In this document: positions 7,399 to 15,102 of the stretch, piece by piece
Layout: each line of letters starts with the position of its first letter
Numbering within the stretch: the stretch's first letter is position 1
NCBI RefSeq assembly: GCF_047607725.1
Contig: NZ_JBLKSS010000030.1
Coordinates: forward strand, 1 to 19,453
DNA length: 19,453 nucleotides
Direction: 5' to 3'
Source of the DNA: JBLKSS01 sp047607725
GTDB taxonomy: Bacteria > Pseudomonadota > Gammaproteobacteria > Enterobacterales > Enterobacteriaceae
Notes under the pieces: model-generated
Told to the model about the DNA's origin: nothing
The model's input: only the letters and a program-made list of their open reading frames with translations
Databases searched by the model: none
Program-made: the position numbers and the translations under genes

Positions 7399-8253
7399 AT
7401 GAATGGCCTTAAGCTGCAGGTTTTCGACTATTTTCTGACCGACAAAAACACGGTAACCGTCGCCGATCGTCGACCACAGCCCGCCTTTCCACAACATTGT
7501 CTCGAGTTTGACGAAATTGTCTTTGTCTGGCGCGGCAATGGCCTGCATATTCTCAATGAAGTGCCCTATCCCATCACCTGTGGCGATCTTTTCTATATCA
7601 ACGCCCGCGATCGTCATGGTTATGAATCGGTCAACGATTTAGAGCTGGATAACGTTTTGTACCGGCGCGAGCTGCTTACCCTGAACGTTAACTGGCAGGA
7701 CCTGCTTCCCGGCCATACTGCGGGACCGGAGGCGCGACAATATTGGCGTTTAAGCACGCCCGGCATGGCCATTTTGCGCCAGAGCGTCGATGCACTGGCG
7801 CAGGAGTGCATAAAATCCGATGCGCTATCGCTGCTGCTGAGTGAAACCTTGTTTTTGCAGTTGGCGCTGAGGACCAAACGTTTCCGTCACGCCCCGGACA
7901 GCCCATTTGTTTCCGACGCCGAACAGTTAGATCTGCTGCTGATGGCGCTGCGCGTCAATATCAGCGCGCCTTTCCGCCTGGATGATTTTTGCCGCCAGTA
8001 CGACCTTAACGCCCGCACGTTGCGGGTGATGTTCAAAAACCATACCGGTATGGGTATTCATCATTACTTGCGTCAGTTACGCCTGAGCAAGGCGATGGAC
8101 CTGCTGCGCCATGGTCAGCAGGCGATAGGCGATGTCGCCTCGCTGTGCGGCTTCGACGACAGCAACTACTTTTCAGTGGTGTTCAACCAGGCTTACGGCT
8201 TATCACCGCGTCAATACCGCCAGCGCTTTCAGAAGGTCCTCAGCCCCGGCTGA
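7399..8253 (+). CDS. rhaR: AraC-family rhamnose regulator RhaR
   Basis: RhaR is the L-rhamnose-responsive activator of the rhaSR operon. From the ATG at 7399 the product is 284 aa (E. coli 282). Its N-terminal sensor domain contains VWRGNGLHILNEVPYPIT and GDLFYINARDRHGYESVNDL. The C-terminal domain has two helix-turn-helix units: FRLDDFCRQYDLNARTLRVMF near residues 202-222 and IGDVASLCGFDDSNYFSVVF near 250-269. The start at 7372 is rejected because 7399 has an AGGGGA ribosome-binding site 8 bases away and matches the E. coli N-terminus. It is intact although its partner RhaS and nearly all targets are dead, so it is either a young survivor or has another target. Confidence 0.93.
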   Translation: MNGLKLQVFDYFLTDKNTVTVADRRPQPAFPQHCLEFDEIVFVWRGNGLHILNEVPYPITCGDLFYINARDRHGYESVNDLELDNVLYRRELLTLNVNWQDLLPGHTAGPEARQYWRLSTPGMAILRQSVDALAQECIKSDALSLLLSETLFLQLALRTKRFRHAPDSPFVSDAEQLDLLLMALRVNISAPFRLDDFCRQYDLNARTLRVMFKNHTGMGIHHYLRQLRLSKAMDLLRHGQQAIGDVASLCGFDDSNYFSVVFNQAYGLSPRQYRQRFQKVLSPG

Positions 8254-8453
8254 AGGTTGACCACGCCGCAAAGCCGCGCCTACTGCGCGCTTGCGCCGGC
8301 GGCACCAGAGGCCTGTAACGAATCCGCCGTTTACGTCGGTTAATCCACGCCACCGCCGTTTAAGCCGCTGGTTTAACCCGCCCATACTCTCTTCGGCGCT
8401 TACACCGGTCGGGCCACGAGACCGTCACTCGAACGCCGTTTACCACGCGGAAC
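8254..8453. other. Non-coding gap between convergent rhaR and rhaT
   Basis: These 200 bases lie between the stops of rhaR and rhaT. No coding region with support was seen on either strand. The stretch is GC-rich with repeated CCGCCGTTTA-like words, but I could not define a terminator in it. Confidence 0.4.
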
Positions 8454-9487
8454 TCAGGAGGCCATACCTAAACCTACAATATTGGCGGCTAAGATAATCA
8501 CCAGCACGCCGATACATAACCAGCTTACGGGTTTTTTGCCAACGCCAAGCCACTCTTTCAGCACCAGCCCGACGATGCTGCCGCACAGTACATAGCTACT
8601 CATATGCAGCATCCAGCTAACAAACGCGTACTGGGATGGAATATTGGCATGGCCCCAGGCGTAGAAAAAGAATTGCAGATACCACATGACGCCGGCGAGA
8701 ATCGAAAACAGCGCATTGGCTATCAGCAGCGATTTCCCGACCGAGAGATCGGCCTTTAGGGATATCTCCCGGCGCGTAGCGAGCCGGATAAAGCAGTAGC
8801 CCAGATTGACAATAGCGCCGCCGCCCATAATCACCACATAGCTGGGCAGCGCAACGTAAAGCGGGCTTATTCCGGCATTTTTCGCCGCTTCATGCATCGG
8901 TACCGCCGCGTCCATAGCAAACGACATACCCGCCGAGAAGAAGCAGCAAACGATCGCCAGCAATAACCCTTTCTTCAGGTTGAATTCTTCCGCCCGGATC
9001 CCCTGGGCCCGTTCTTTTAACAGACCGGCATAGCTGACAATACCCACGCCGATGACCGACACCAGCACTCCGACAAGGGTAATCCGCACGCCGGTGGTGT
9101 TGAGCAGGATGCCGAATTTCCCCTGAAGGAGAGACGTTAATAATGTACCGACAATAAGCGTAATGCCGATGGCGATACCAATTCCCATCGACATCCCCAG
9201 GTAGCGCATCGTCAAGCGTAGTTAATATTGCCGACGCCCCACATCGCGCCGAACAGGAAGACCGGCAGCAGCGTACCCCAGGGAAAACTACGGTAATAGG
9301 CCCAAAAATCCGGTAGCAATACCCAGCTAATCGCCCAGGGCAGGATCACCCAGGAGAAGAAACCGCCAAGGGACCACATGGTTTCCTAGCTCCAGTGACG
9401 AACTTTTTTGAACGGTGCATAAAAACAGGCGGCGCTGGCGGCGCCGATGAAATGCCAGAAGATCCCCAGCACGATAGAACTACCCAT
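8454..9487 (-). pseudogene. rhaT: L-rhamnose:proton symporter RhaT, stop and frameshift
   Basis: RhaT is an inner-membrane rhamnose-H+ symporter with ten predicted membrane segments (E. coli 344 aa). The start MGSSIVLGIFWHFIGAASAACFYAPFKK follows an AGGAG ribosome-binding site. TAG at 9386-9388 replaces the Trp of KWSWETMW (TGG to TAG). A one-base loss near 9217-9222, at the NINYGLTMRYLG equivalent, shifts the frame. From TMRYLGMSMGIGIAIG to the C-terminal NIVGLGMAS the protein is open and well conserved, including MSFAMDAAVPMHEAA, ALPSYVVIMGGGAI and WYLQFFFYAWGHANIP. Because the first stop truncates the protein at about residue 33, transport should be lost. It is convergent with rhaR, as in E. 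coli. Confidence 0.93.
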
Positions 9488-9659
9488 GGACAAGCTCCTG
9501 TCTGCAAAGTGAGATCGCCGCCAGCGTCGAACTGCGAGGAAGCGGTGATGGAGGAATACGGTCAACAAACGCGGAGGTTAGTGTAGGGATCTTGCTGGGC
9601 GTAACGCCTTCGGATCATTGCCATCTTTTTTGCCGGCGTGGCAATATCAGCAACCTGAT

Positions 9660-9675
9660 AGTGAGCGCGGTCACA
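9660..9675. promoter_or_regulatory. CRP-site candidate upstream of rhaT
   Basis: AGTGA-GCGCGG-TCACA differs from the CRP core TGTGA-N6-TCACA at one position. It lies about 173 bp before the rhaT start, and rhaT is a known RhaS/CRP target in E. coli. It could equally face the small gene at 9745-10041, whose coding end it follows. The rest of 9488-9744 shows no gene. Confidence 0.4.
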
Positions 9676-9744
9676 AATGGATAACATCATGGCGGGCGTG
9701 GATTGCGGCGGCTGACCGGAATGGTCGCCGCCGGTCGAGAACGT

Positions 9745-10041
9745 TTAATCTTTTTGGATTAACAGCTCAAAATACAGATTGGTGACGTCCGGATCGTCAT
9801 CAGGTCCGCCCTGCTCGGTCACCGAGACCATTTTCCAGCCGTCCTGTGCCAGCGCAGGAATTGTTTTGCTGCCAATGTCAGGGCAGTTAAAAACCGTGCT
9901 GTCGGATAATTCGTGACTGCCGGGGCCTTTGCTTAGATCGATTTTTACGGTGGTTGAATGGCAAACATGGGCCTGGCCGGCAACGCCGGCGAACGGCACC
10001 ACCAAACACGCCGCGGTTATAAGAAATTGATTAATTTTCAT
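9745..10041 (-). CDS. Small exported protein of unknown function (98 aa)
   Basis: I do not recognise this protein. It has a clear signal peptide: MKINQFLITAACLVVPFAGVAGQA with a Lys-containing n-region, a hydrophobic core and an Ala/Gly-rich cleavage region near residue 24. The mature part would be about 74 residues with two Cys (near positions 27 and 53), which could form one disulfide in the periplasm. The segment DGWKMVSVTEQ resembles short strands seen in small DUF4177-like proteins, but that is only a resemblance. The codon pattern and the intact frame beside many broken genes suggest it is a real gene. The start ATG has only a weak AAGAAAA-type ribosome-binding site. It lies between rhaT and yggR, where E. 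coli has neither. Confidence 0.7.
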   Translation of the reverse strand: MKINQFLITAACLVVPFAGVAGQAHVCHSTTVKIDLSKGPGSHELSDSTVFNCPDIGSKTIPALAQDGWKMVSVTEQGGPDDDPDVTNLYFELLIQKD

Positions 10042-10287
10042 CTAGTTGTATTTTCTTGTAGTGAAGCACGATACCGCTGCCAGCCCCCTCGGCGCTGGTC
10101 AGCGCCGGGGAACAGCAGCAGCATACGAGAGGGCATGACAAGAGGCAAAACAATCCGTGGCCAAATTGATGTTCACGAAGCATTAAATCGCTGCCCGGTG
10201 CACAGCGTCACGGCGCCGGGAGCACATTGCGTCATGCCTGCGAGGGCGAAAGAAAAGATGTCCGGATGCTGCGGTGCCGCGTTTTTT
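10042..10287. other. Non-coding gap with a strong GC palindrome
   Basis: No supported gene is visible between the small exported protein and the yggR remnant. CGGCGCTG (10090-10097) and CAGCGCCG (10100-10107) form a perfect palindrome separated by two bases. It could be a REP-like element or a weak terminator. Confidence 0.35.
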
Positions 10288-11174
10288 TTATGACGCAGCG
10301 GGCGAATGCCGGCTTCCCGTAAGCCGACAGCCCATCTGTAGTCCCGGCAGCAGATGGGTTTTCCCTTCGCGGATGAGGTGACGCCCCGCGGGCGTCATGG
10401 TCAGCAGTTCAAAAAGACCCATCCGCCCGCCCGCGGACGCCTGACCAATTGCTGCGCCATCACCCCCAGCAGGCTGCCGGCGAGCAGCGCGCGGGCGAAA
10501 CTCTGCTGCGCGGCGGGAAAGGCATCTACCAGCCTATCGACCGCCTGGCTGGCGCTGCGGGCGTGCAGCGTACACAGCAGAAGATGGTCGGTTTCCGCGG
10601 CGCTAAGCGCCAGGGCAATAGTGGCGCAATCGCGCAGCTCGCCGAGCAGGATAACGTCGGGATCCTCGCGCAGGGTGGGGCGCAGCCCCGCGCGGAACCC
10701 GCTGCAGTGGCGCCCTATTTCCCGCTGGTGGATAAGACAATGCCTTGAGGCATGCAGATGCTCGATGGGATCCTCAAGGGTAATGATGTGCAGCGCCCGG
10801 CTGTCGTTGAGCTCATTGACCATCGCCGCCAGCGAACTCGTTTTCCCGCTGCCCGCCGGGCCGGTCACCAGCACCAGTCCCCGCGGCTGCGCCAGCAGCT
10901 CCAGCTCCGCCATGCGCGGCGGCCGGGTAGGAATAATACGCAGGCTTACGGCCAGCACGCCCCGCTGCAAAAAGAAGTGGGCGCGCACCCGCTGGCCGCC
11001 GGTTAGCGTCAAGATAGCGCCGGGCGCAGCCGGCGATGTCGCTTTCTGCCAAGGCCGGCGCCTCCAGCGGCCGCAGCAGGCCATCCACGCGAATTATCGG
11101 CGGCTGACCGGGACAAAGGTGCAGATCGGAGGCATTATGCTTTACACTATGGCCACCAGTTTATCCAATTCCAT
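10288..11174 (-). pseudogene. yggR: PilT-like ATPase YggR, several frameshifts and deletions
   Basis: YggR belongs to the PilT/secretion ATPase family (E. coli 326 aa). The start ATG at 11174 has a CAGGAGG ribosome-binding site. After MELDKLVA the frame is lost by a one-base deletion near 11148-11150, which creates a TAA at 11142-11144. The correct frame resumes as SVKHNASDLHLCPGQPPIIRVDGLLRPLE. Around 11040 about 20 residues are missing and the frame returns to QRVRAHFFLQRG. The core is preserved: Walker A GPAGSGKT, ITLEDPIEH (Asp box), EDPDVILLGELRD (Walker B) and LCTLHARSA (His box). Another shift near 10400 leads to GLFELLTMTP and LIREGKTHLLPG, after which similarity fades. It is divergent from yggS, with only 16 bp between the start codons. 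Confidence 0.9.
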
Positions 11175-11190
11175 ATGACCTCCTGAAACC

Positions 11191-11886
11191 ATGAGCACTA
11201 TCGAGCAGAATCTACAGCGCGTTCATCAGCAAATCCGCACGGCTGCGCAGGATTGCGGCCGCGATCCCCAGCAGATTACCTTGCTCGCCGTCAGTAAAAC
11301 CAAACCTGTGACGGCGATCGAAGCCGCCATCGCAGCCGGTCAGCGGGCCTTCGGGGAAAATTATGTGCAAGAGGGCGTGGAAAAAATAGGCTGGTTCCGG
11401 GAGCGGTCTGAGGCCCCGGGGCTTATTTGGCACTTTATCGGTCCGTTACAGTCCAATAAAAGCCGTCTGGTGGCGGAGAATTTCGATTGGTGTCATACCC
11501 TGGATCGCCCGCAGCTGGCTCGGCGGCTGAACGATCAGCGGCCGGCGCAACGAGCGCCGCTCAATGTGCTAATCCAAATCAACATCAGTGGCGAAGCCAC
11601 CAAAGCCGGTATCGCGCCCGAGCACATGTTGTCCCTTGCGGCGCTCATCGCAGAGTGTCCACGTCTGCGGTTGCGCGGTTTGATGGCTATCCTGGCGCCG
11701 GAGAACGATTTCCAGCGGCAATTGGCGGTGTTTAAGCGCATGTACGACTTGTATGAAGCCTTACAACGCGTCCACTCCGGCGTCGACACGCTGTCGCTGG
11801 GCATGACGGACGATATGCCTGCGGCTGTCGCCGCCGGCAGTACGCTGGTGCGTATCGGCACCGCGATTTTCGGCGCCAGAGAGTAG
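11191..11886 (+). CDS. yggS: PLP homeostasis protein YggS (PLPBP family)
   Basis: YggS is a PLP-binding alanine-racemase-like protein without known catalysis. It controls pyridoxal phosphate levels and affects amino-acid pools. The 231-residue product matches E. coli YggS (234 aa). The PLP lysine lies in LLAVSKTKP (near residue 36). Other conserved parts are FGENYVQEGVEK, WHFIGPLQSNKS, VLIQINIS, LRLRGLMAI and the C-terminal DTLSLGMTDDMPAAVAAGSTLVRIGTAIFG, which holds the phosphate-binding residues. The start is divergent from yggR at 16 bp, and no strong ribosome-binding site is visible on this strand. It heads a plus-strand set with proC, yggT, yggU and rdgB. Confidence 0.96.
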   Translation: MSTIEQNLQRVHQQIRTAAQDCGRDPQQITLLAVSKTKPVTAIEAAIAAGQRAFGENYVQEGVEKIGWFRERSEAPGLIWHFIGPLQSNKSRLVAENFDWCHTLDRPQLARRLNDQRPAQRAPLNVLIQINISGEATKAGIAPEHMLSLAALIAECPRLRLRGLMAILAPENDFQRQLAVFKRMYDLYEALQRVHSGVDTLSLGMTDDMPAAVAAGSTLVRIGTAIFGARE

Positions 11887-11924
11887 GGTTACGCATCCCC
11901 CTGAATAGCTTAACGAGGAACTGC

Positions 11925-12752
11925 ATGCAACAGCGTAATATCACCTTTATCGGCGCCGGTAATATGGCGCAGGCCATCATCGCCGGCCTGGTGGATAACG
12001 GCTATCCCGCGCATTTGATCACGGTTTGCGCTCCCTCCGCCGCGCACCGCGGCGCGTTGGCCGAGCGTTACGGCGTGCAAAGCAGCGGCGATAATCTGCG
12101 CGGCGCGCGCGAGGCGGATGTGGTGGTATTGGCGGTGAAGCCGCAGCTTATCGCCCAGGTCTGCGAATCGCTGCGCGCAGAGGTAGATTTTTCCGGCAAA
12201 CTGGTGCTTTCCATTGCCGCAGGTGTTACCGTGAGCCGGTTTTATGCGCTGCTGGGCGAAAATATCGCCATTGTGCGGATGATGCCCAATACGCCCTGTC
12301 TGGTGGGCAAAGGGATGAGCGGCCTGTATGCGCCCCCGATGACTAGCGAGGAGGACAGGGCATTCAGCGCCCAGTTAATGGGCGCGGTGGGAAAACTGTG
12401 CTGGCTGGAGCAGGAAAGCGATATTAATGGCGTTATCGCCGCCGCCGGCAGCGCGCCGGCCTATTTTTTCCTGTTTATGGAAGCCATGCAGCAGCAGGCG
12501 CAGGCGCTGGGCTTCGATGAAACCACCGCCCGTACCCTGGTGCTGCAGGCCGCCGCCGGCGCCGCCGCGCTGGCCGCGGACGCGGACGCGGGCGATACCC
12601 CTTTCGCCACCCTGCGGCAGAACGTGACCTCGAAAGGGGGCACCACAGCCGCGGCGCTTCAGGTCTTCGAGCAGCAGGAGCTGCCCCGCACCGTCGCCAG
12701 CGCGATGCAGGCGGCGGTCGCGCGCGCCGAAGAGATGGAAAAATTATTCTGA
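11925..12752 (+). CDS. proC: Pyrroline-5-carboxylate reductase ProC
   Basis: ProC reduces 1-pyrroline-5-carboxylate to L-proline with NAD(P)H, the last step of proline synthesis. The product is 275 aa (E. coli 269). The N-terminal Rossmann motif is ITFIGAGNMAQAI (near residues 5-17). The family motifs LVLSIAAGVT, VRMMPNTPCLVGKGM, AAAGSAPAYFFLFMEAM and the C-terminal TSKGGTTAAAL (usually SPGGTT) are present. A GAGGA ribosome-binding site lies just before the ATG. Placement between yggS and yggT is, to my knowledge, the arrangement in Yersinia and Serratia, whereas E. coli has proC elsewhere. An unusually Ala-rich stretch lies near residues 209-223. It is intact, so proline synthesis is likely retained. 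Confidence 0.94.
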   Translation: MQQRNITFIGAGNMAQAIIAGLVDNGYPAHLITVCAPSAAHRGALAERYGVQSSGDNLRGAREADVVVLAVKPQLIAQVCESLRAEVDFSGKLVLSIAAGVTVSRFYALLGENIAIVRMMPNTPCLVGKGMSGLYAPPMTSEEDRAFSAQLMGAVGKLCWLEQESDINGVIAAAGSAPAYFFLFMEAMQQQAQALGFDETTARTLVLQAAAGAAALAADADAGDTPFATLRQNVTSKGGTTAAALQVFEQQELPRTVASAMQAAVARAEEMEKLF

Positions 12753-12804
12753 TGATTGTCGCCGACGCGGCGCTTGTTAACCTGATTAAGGACATTTACC
12801 TCTT

Positions 12805-13359
12805 ATGCTGACGCTGACGTTTTTGGTCAAAACGCTAATCGATCTTTATATTATGGTGCTGCTGCTGCGCATTTGGATGCAGTGGACGCGCTGCGATTTT
12901 TATAATCCGTTTTCGCAATTTATCGTCAAAATCACCCAGCCGGTGATCGGGCCGCTGCGCCGGGTTATTCCCGCCCTCGGGCCGCTGGACAGCGCCTCGC
13001 TGCTGCTGGCGTTTATTTTGGCGATGATCAAATTCCCGCTGCTGATGCTCATCGAGATGCACGTCCTGATCCTCGATCCCATTTATTTGCTGGTCGGCCT
13101 GCTGACGCTGCTGAAAGCGGCCGGCGAACTGGTGTTCTGGGTGGTGATTATTCGTTCCTTGCTCAGTTGGATCAGCCAAGGCCGCAGTCCGATGGATGTG
13201 GTGCTTTATCAATTAAGTGAACCGCTAATGTATCCGATTCGCCGCATTCTGCCGGCCATGGGCGGCATCGATTTTTCGGCGATGGTCGTGATCCTTATCC
13301 TTTATGCACTGAATTATCTTGGTATGGATCTGTTCCCGGGAATTTGGTACCGCCTGTGA
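12805..13359 (+). CDS. yggT: YggT-family inner-membrane protein
   Basis: YggT is a small integral membrane protein with two YGGT repeats. It has been linked to osmotic or ion homeostasis, but its role is not settled. The product is 184 aa (E. coli 188). The first repeat contains LLLRIWMQWTRCDFYNPF and VIGPLRRVIPALGPLDSAS. The second contains RSLLSWISQGRSP and LMYPIRRILPAMGGIDFSA, so the sequence repeats the motif of Pro, two Arg and Pro between hydrophobic helices. Four or more membrane segments are visible. The stop codon overlaps the yggU GTG. Confidence 0.95.
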   Translation: MLTLTFLVKTLIDLYIMVLLLRIWMQWTRCDFYNPFSQFIVKITQPVIGPLRRVIPALGPLDSASLLLAFILAMIKFPLLMLIEMHVLILDPIYLLVGLLTLLKAAGELVFWVVIIRSLLSWISQGRSPMDVVLYQLSEPLMYPIRRILPAMGGIDFSAMVVILILYALNYLGMDLFPGIWYRL

Positions 13360-13652
13360 TCGGCGTTTGGCGCGAGGGCGATGCGCTGGTGCTGCGGCTC
13401 TATATCCAGCCCAGGGCCAGCCGCGACCATATCGCCGGCGCCCACGGTGATGAAATCAAGGTCGCCATCACGGCGGCGCCGGTGGACGGCCAGGCGAATA
13501 GCCATTTGATTCGTTTTCTGGCGAAAGAATTTGGCGTGGCGAAAAGCCGCGTCATCCTGGAAAAAGGGGAACTGGGGCGCCATAAACAGCTCAGGATCGA
13601 CCAGCCCCGGCAGATTCCCGAGCCCATCGCACGTCTGCTGGACGCTGCCTGA
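13356..13652 (+). CDS. yggU: YggU (UPF0235/DUF167 family)
   Basis: YggU is a small cytoplasmic protein of the DUF167 family without an established function. The 98-residue product matches E. coli YggU (about 96 aa) with LRLYIQPRASRD, HGDEIKVAITAAPVDGQAN, VILEKGELGRHKQ and the C-terminal region. I chose the GTG at 13356, which overlaps the yggT stop as GTGA and would be translated by coupling. A TTG at 13344 would add four residues. It is 47 bp upstream of rdgB in a conserved gene order. Confidence 0.92.
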   Translation: MIGVWREGDALVLRLYIQPRASRDHIAGAHGDEIKVAITAAPVDGQANSHLIRFLAKEFGVAKSRVILEKGELGRHKQLRIDQPRQIPEPIARLLDAA

Positions 13653-13699
13653 GCCCCCTTAATCATTGCCCGCGGCTCGCGATAATTGCGGATAAACCT

Positions 13700-14293
13700 A
13701 TGCAAAAAGTGGTATTGGCCACCGGCAACGCCGGTAAAGTGCGCGAGCTTGCCGGCGCGCTGGCGGATTTCGGTATGGAGATAGTGGCGCAGAGCGCGCT
13801 GGGCGTGGTGTCGGTGGAGGAAACCGGCCTGACGTTTATTGAAAACGCGCTGATCAAGGCCCGGCACGCGGCCCGTGTCACCGGTCTGCCGGCCATCGCC
13901 GACGATTCAGGCTTAGCGGTGGATGCGCTCGCCGGCGCGCCGGGCATCTATTCGGCCCGTTATGCGGGCGAGGACGCCAGCGATCGGCAGAATCTGGACA
14001 AGTTGCTGGCGGCGATGGCCTCGGTGCCGGACGGTCAGCGTGGCGCGCAATTTCACTGCTTACTGGTTTATCTGCGCCATGCCGACGATCCGACGCCGCT
14101 GGTGTGTCACGGCAGTTGGTCCGGCGAGATTGCGCGCCAGCCGTCCGGCGCCGTCGGTTTCGGCTACGATCCAGTTTTCCTGCTGACTAAGCAAGGCCAC
14201 CTCGCCGCCGACCTTAGCGCGGAAGAAAAGCAGGCGCTCTCCCACCGCGGTCAGGCGCTGGCCTGCCTGCTGGACGCCCTGCGCCATGCCTAA
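13700..14293 (+). CDS. rdgB: dITP/XTP pyrophosphatase RdgB
   Basis: RdgB (Ham1 family) hydrolyses dITP, dXTP and ITP to the monophosphate, keeping non-canonical purines out of DNA. The product is 197 aa, the same as E. coli RdgB. Motifs are VVLATGNAGKVRE (residues 4-16, nucleotide binding), EETGLTFIENALIKA, AIADDSGLAVDAL with catalytic Asp near 68-69, APGIYSARYAGEDA, GFGYDPVF near 153-160 and SHRGQAL near 181-187. The frame is intact. Its end overlaps the start of the broken hemW by 8 bp, which in a healthy relative gives translational coupling. Confidence 0.97.
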   Translation: MQKVVLATGNAGKVRELAGALADFGMEIVAQSALGVVSVEETGLTFIENALIKARHAARVTGLPAIADDSGLAVDALAGAPGIYSARYAGEDASDRQNLDKLLAAMASVPDGQRGAQFHCLLVYLRHADDPTPLVCHGSWSGEIARQPSGAVGFGYDPVFLLTKQGHLAADLSAEEKQALSHRGQALACLLDALRHA

Positions 14294-14613
14294 TTTACCG
14301 CCGCTCAGCCTGTATCTGCATATTCCCAGGTGCGTGCAAAAATGCCCTTGAAGCTCGCCCGTCTCGGCCGTATCCATGGCGCGGAGGAGGACCGGCGCGC
14401 GGTGCGGTTGGCGGCCTCGCTCGGCCTGCGCAGTTTTAATCTTGACTTGATGCAAGGCCTGCCGGACCAGTCGCTTGCGGGCGTGCTTGATGATTTGGCC
14501 CAGGCTATCGCCCTGGCGCCGCCGCATTTGTCCTGGTATCAATTGACCATCGAGCCGAATACGTTATTTGGCTCGCGGCCGCCGGCGCTGCCGGATGATG
14601 ATGCGCTCTGGGA
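14286..14613 (+). pseudogene. hemW: HemW (heme chaperone, radical SAM family), internal deletion and lost 3' end
   Basis: HemW is a radical-SAM-like heme chaperone of about 378 residues, once annotated as coproporphyrinogen III oxidase. The first 21 codons (MPNLPPLSLYLHIP, then CVQKCP) match. About 110 codons are missing, including the third Cys of the CxxxCxxC cluster motif, and the frame is changed. The sequence resumes with KLARLGRIHG, GLRSFNLDLMQGLPDQSL and LSWYQLTIEPNTLFGSRPPALPDDDALW. After that it meets the end of the inverted-repeat element at 14614, and the last 160 or so residues are absent. Trp before the first cluster Cys (IPWC) is Arg here. No direct repeat flanks the element, so a deletion accompanied or followed the insertion. 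Confidence 0.93.
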
Positions 14614-14951
14614 GTAAGCGCCCCGTGGAGGACGTCTTGAATTATTGGTGAGTTTGTTGTATGAGACAGTAAACCTACGTTACACGCTTATGCTCATTGC
14701 ATTTTCACATTTTATTGATTTTAATAACTTTTATTTCCATCCCGGTTTGAGTGATATGAAATTAGTGGTTCTGAAGTTTGTGATAGTGTCCATTAAAATT
14801 TAAGTGGACACTATCATCGCCGGATTATCCATGATCTGACAGCCGTCCCTTATAGGATGCGGGTTCACTAGGCATCGTAGTGGAACATATTCTTACCGGG
14901 CCATACAACAAACCCACCAATAATTCAAGACATCCTCCAAGGGGCGCTTAC
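14614..14951. mobile_element. 338-bp non-coding element with about 50-bp terminal inverted repeats (IS66-like MITE or internally deleted IS)
   Basis: The left end (14614-14663) begins GTAAGCGCCCCGTGGAGGAC. The right end, read on the minus strand from 14951, begins GTAAGCGCCCCTTGGAGGAT. Over the first 50 bases the two differ at three positions. The right 140 bp are repeated at 1-140. The interior is AT-rich and shows no transposase gene. A 12-bp palindrome lies at its centre (14781-14816). The GTAAGCG terminus is shared with the IS66-family element at 19316. The eight bases flanking each side (CTCTGGGA and ATGAAAAC) are not a target duplication. It terminates the hemW remnant. Confidence 0.8.
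14781..14816. repeat. Perfect 12-bp inverted repeat inside the element
   Basis: TGATAGTGTCCA (14781-14792) and TGGACACTATCA (14805-14816) are exact reverse complements separated by 12 AT-rich bases. The right arm reaches 5 bases into the part that is repeated at position 1, so it may mark where two element halves were joined. Alternatively it is the remains of another insertion or a hairpin. Confidence 0.7.
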
Positions 14952-15102
14952 ATGAAAACAGTGGAAAACTACACAAAAAATTGACCATTTTTTGGTACCT
15001 TTTATCGTTTTGGGTTGATTTTTTATTAATTTTATTTTTTTTCATGCTGTTGAATTATGATATCGCTTATCGATGATAATGGATAATCAATAGGAATATG
15101 TT
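14952..15102. promoter_or_regulatory. AT-rich leader before the deaminase-family gene
   Basis: These 151 bases are much richer in A+T than the neighbours and contain T- and A-runs. AGGA at 15092-15095 lies at ribosome-binding distance from the ATG at 15103. They probably hold the promoter of the downstream gene. I could not fix a -35/-10 pair. Confidence 0.35.

Noticed and set aside
10354..11178. A 274-codon plus-strand frame opposite yggR
   Set aside because: Low-complexity Ser/Arg-rich translation opposite a gene with clear Walker A and B motifs.
13344..13355. TTG start for yggU
   Set aside because: The GTG at 13356 overlaps the yggT stop for coupling and gives the family length.
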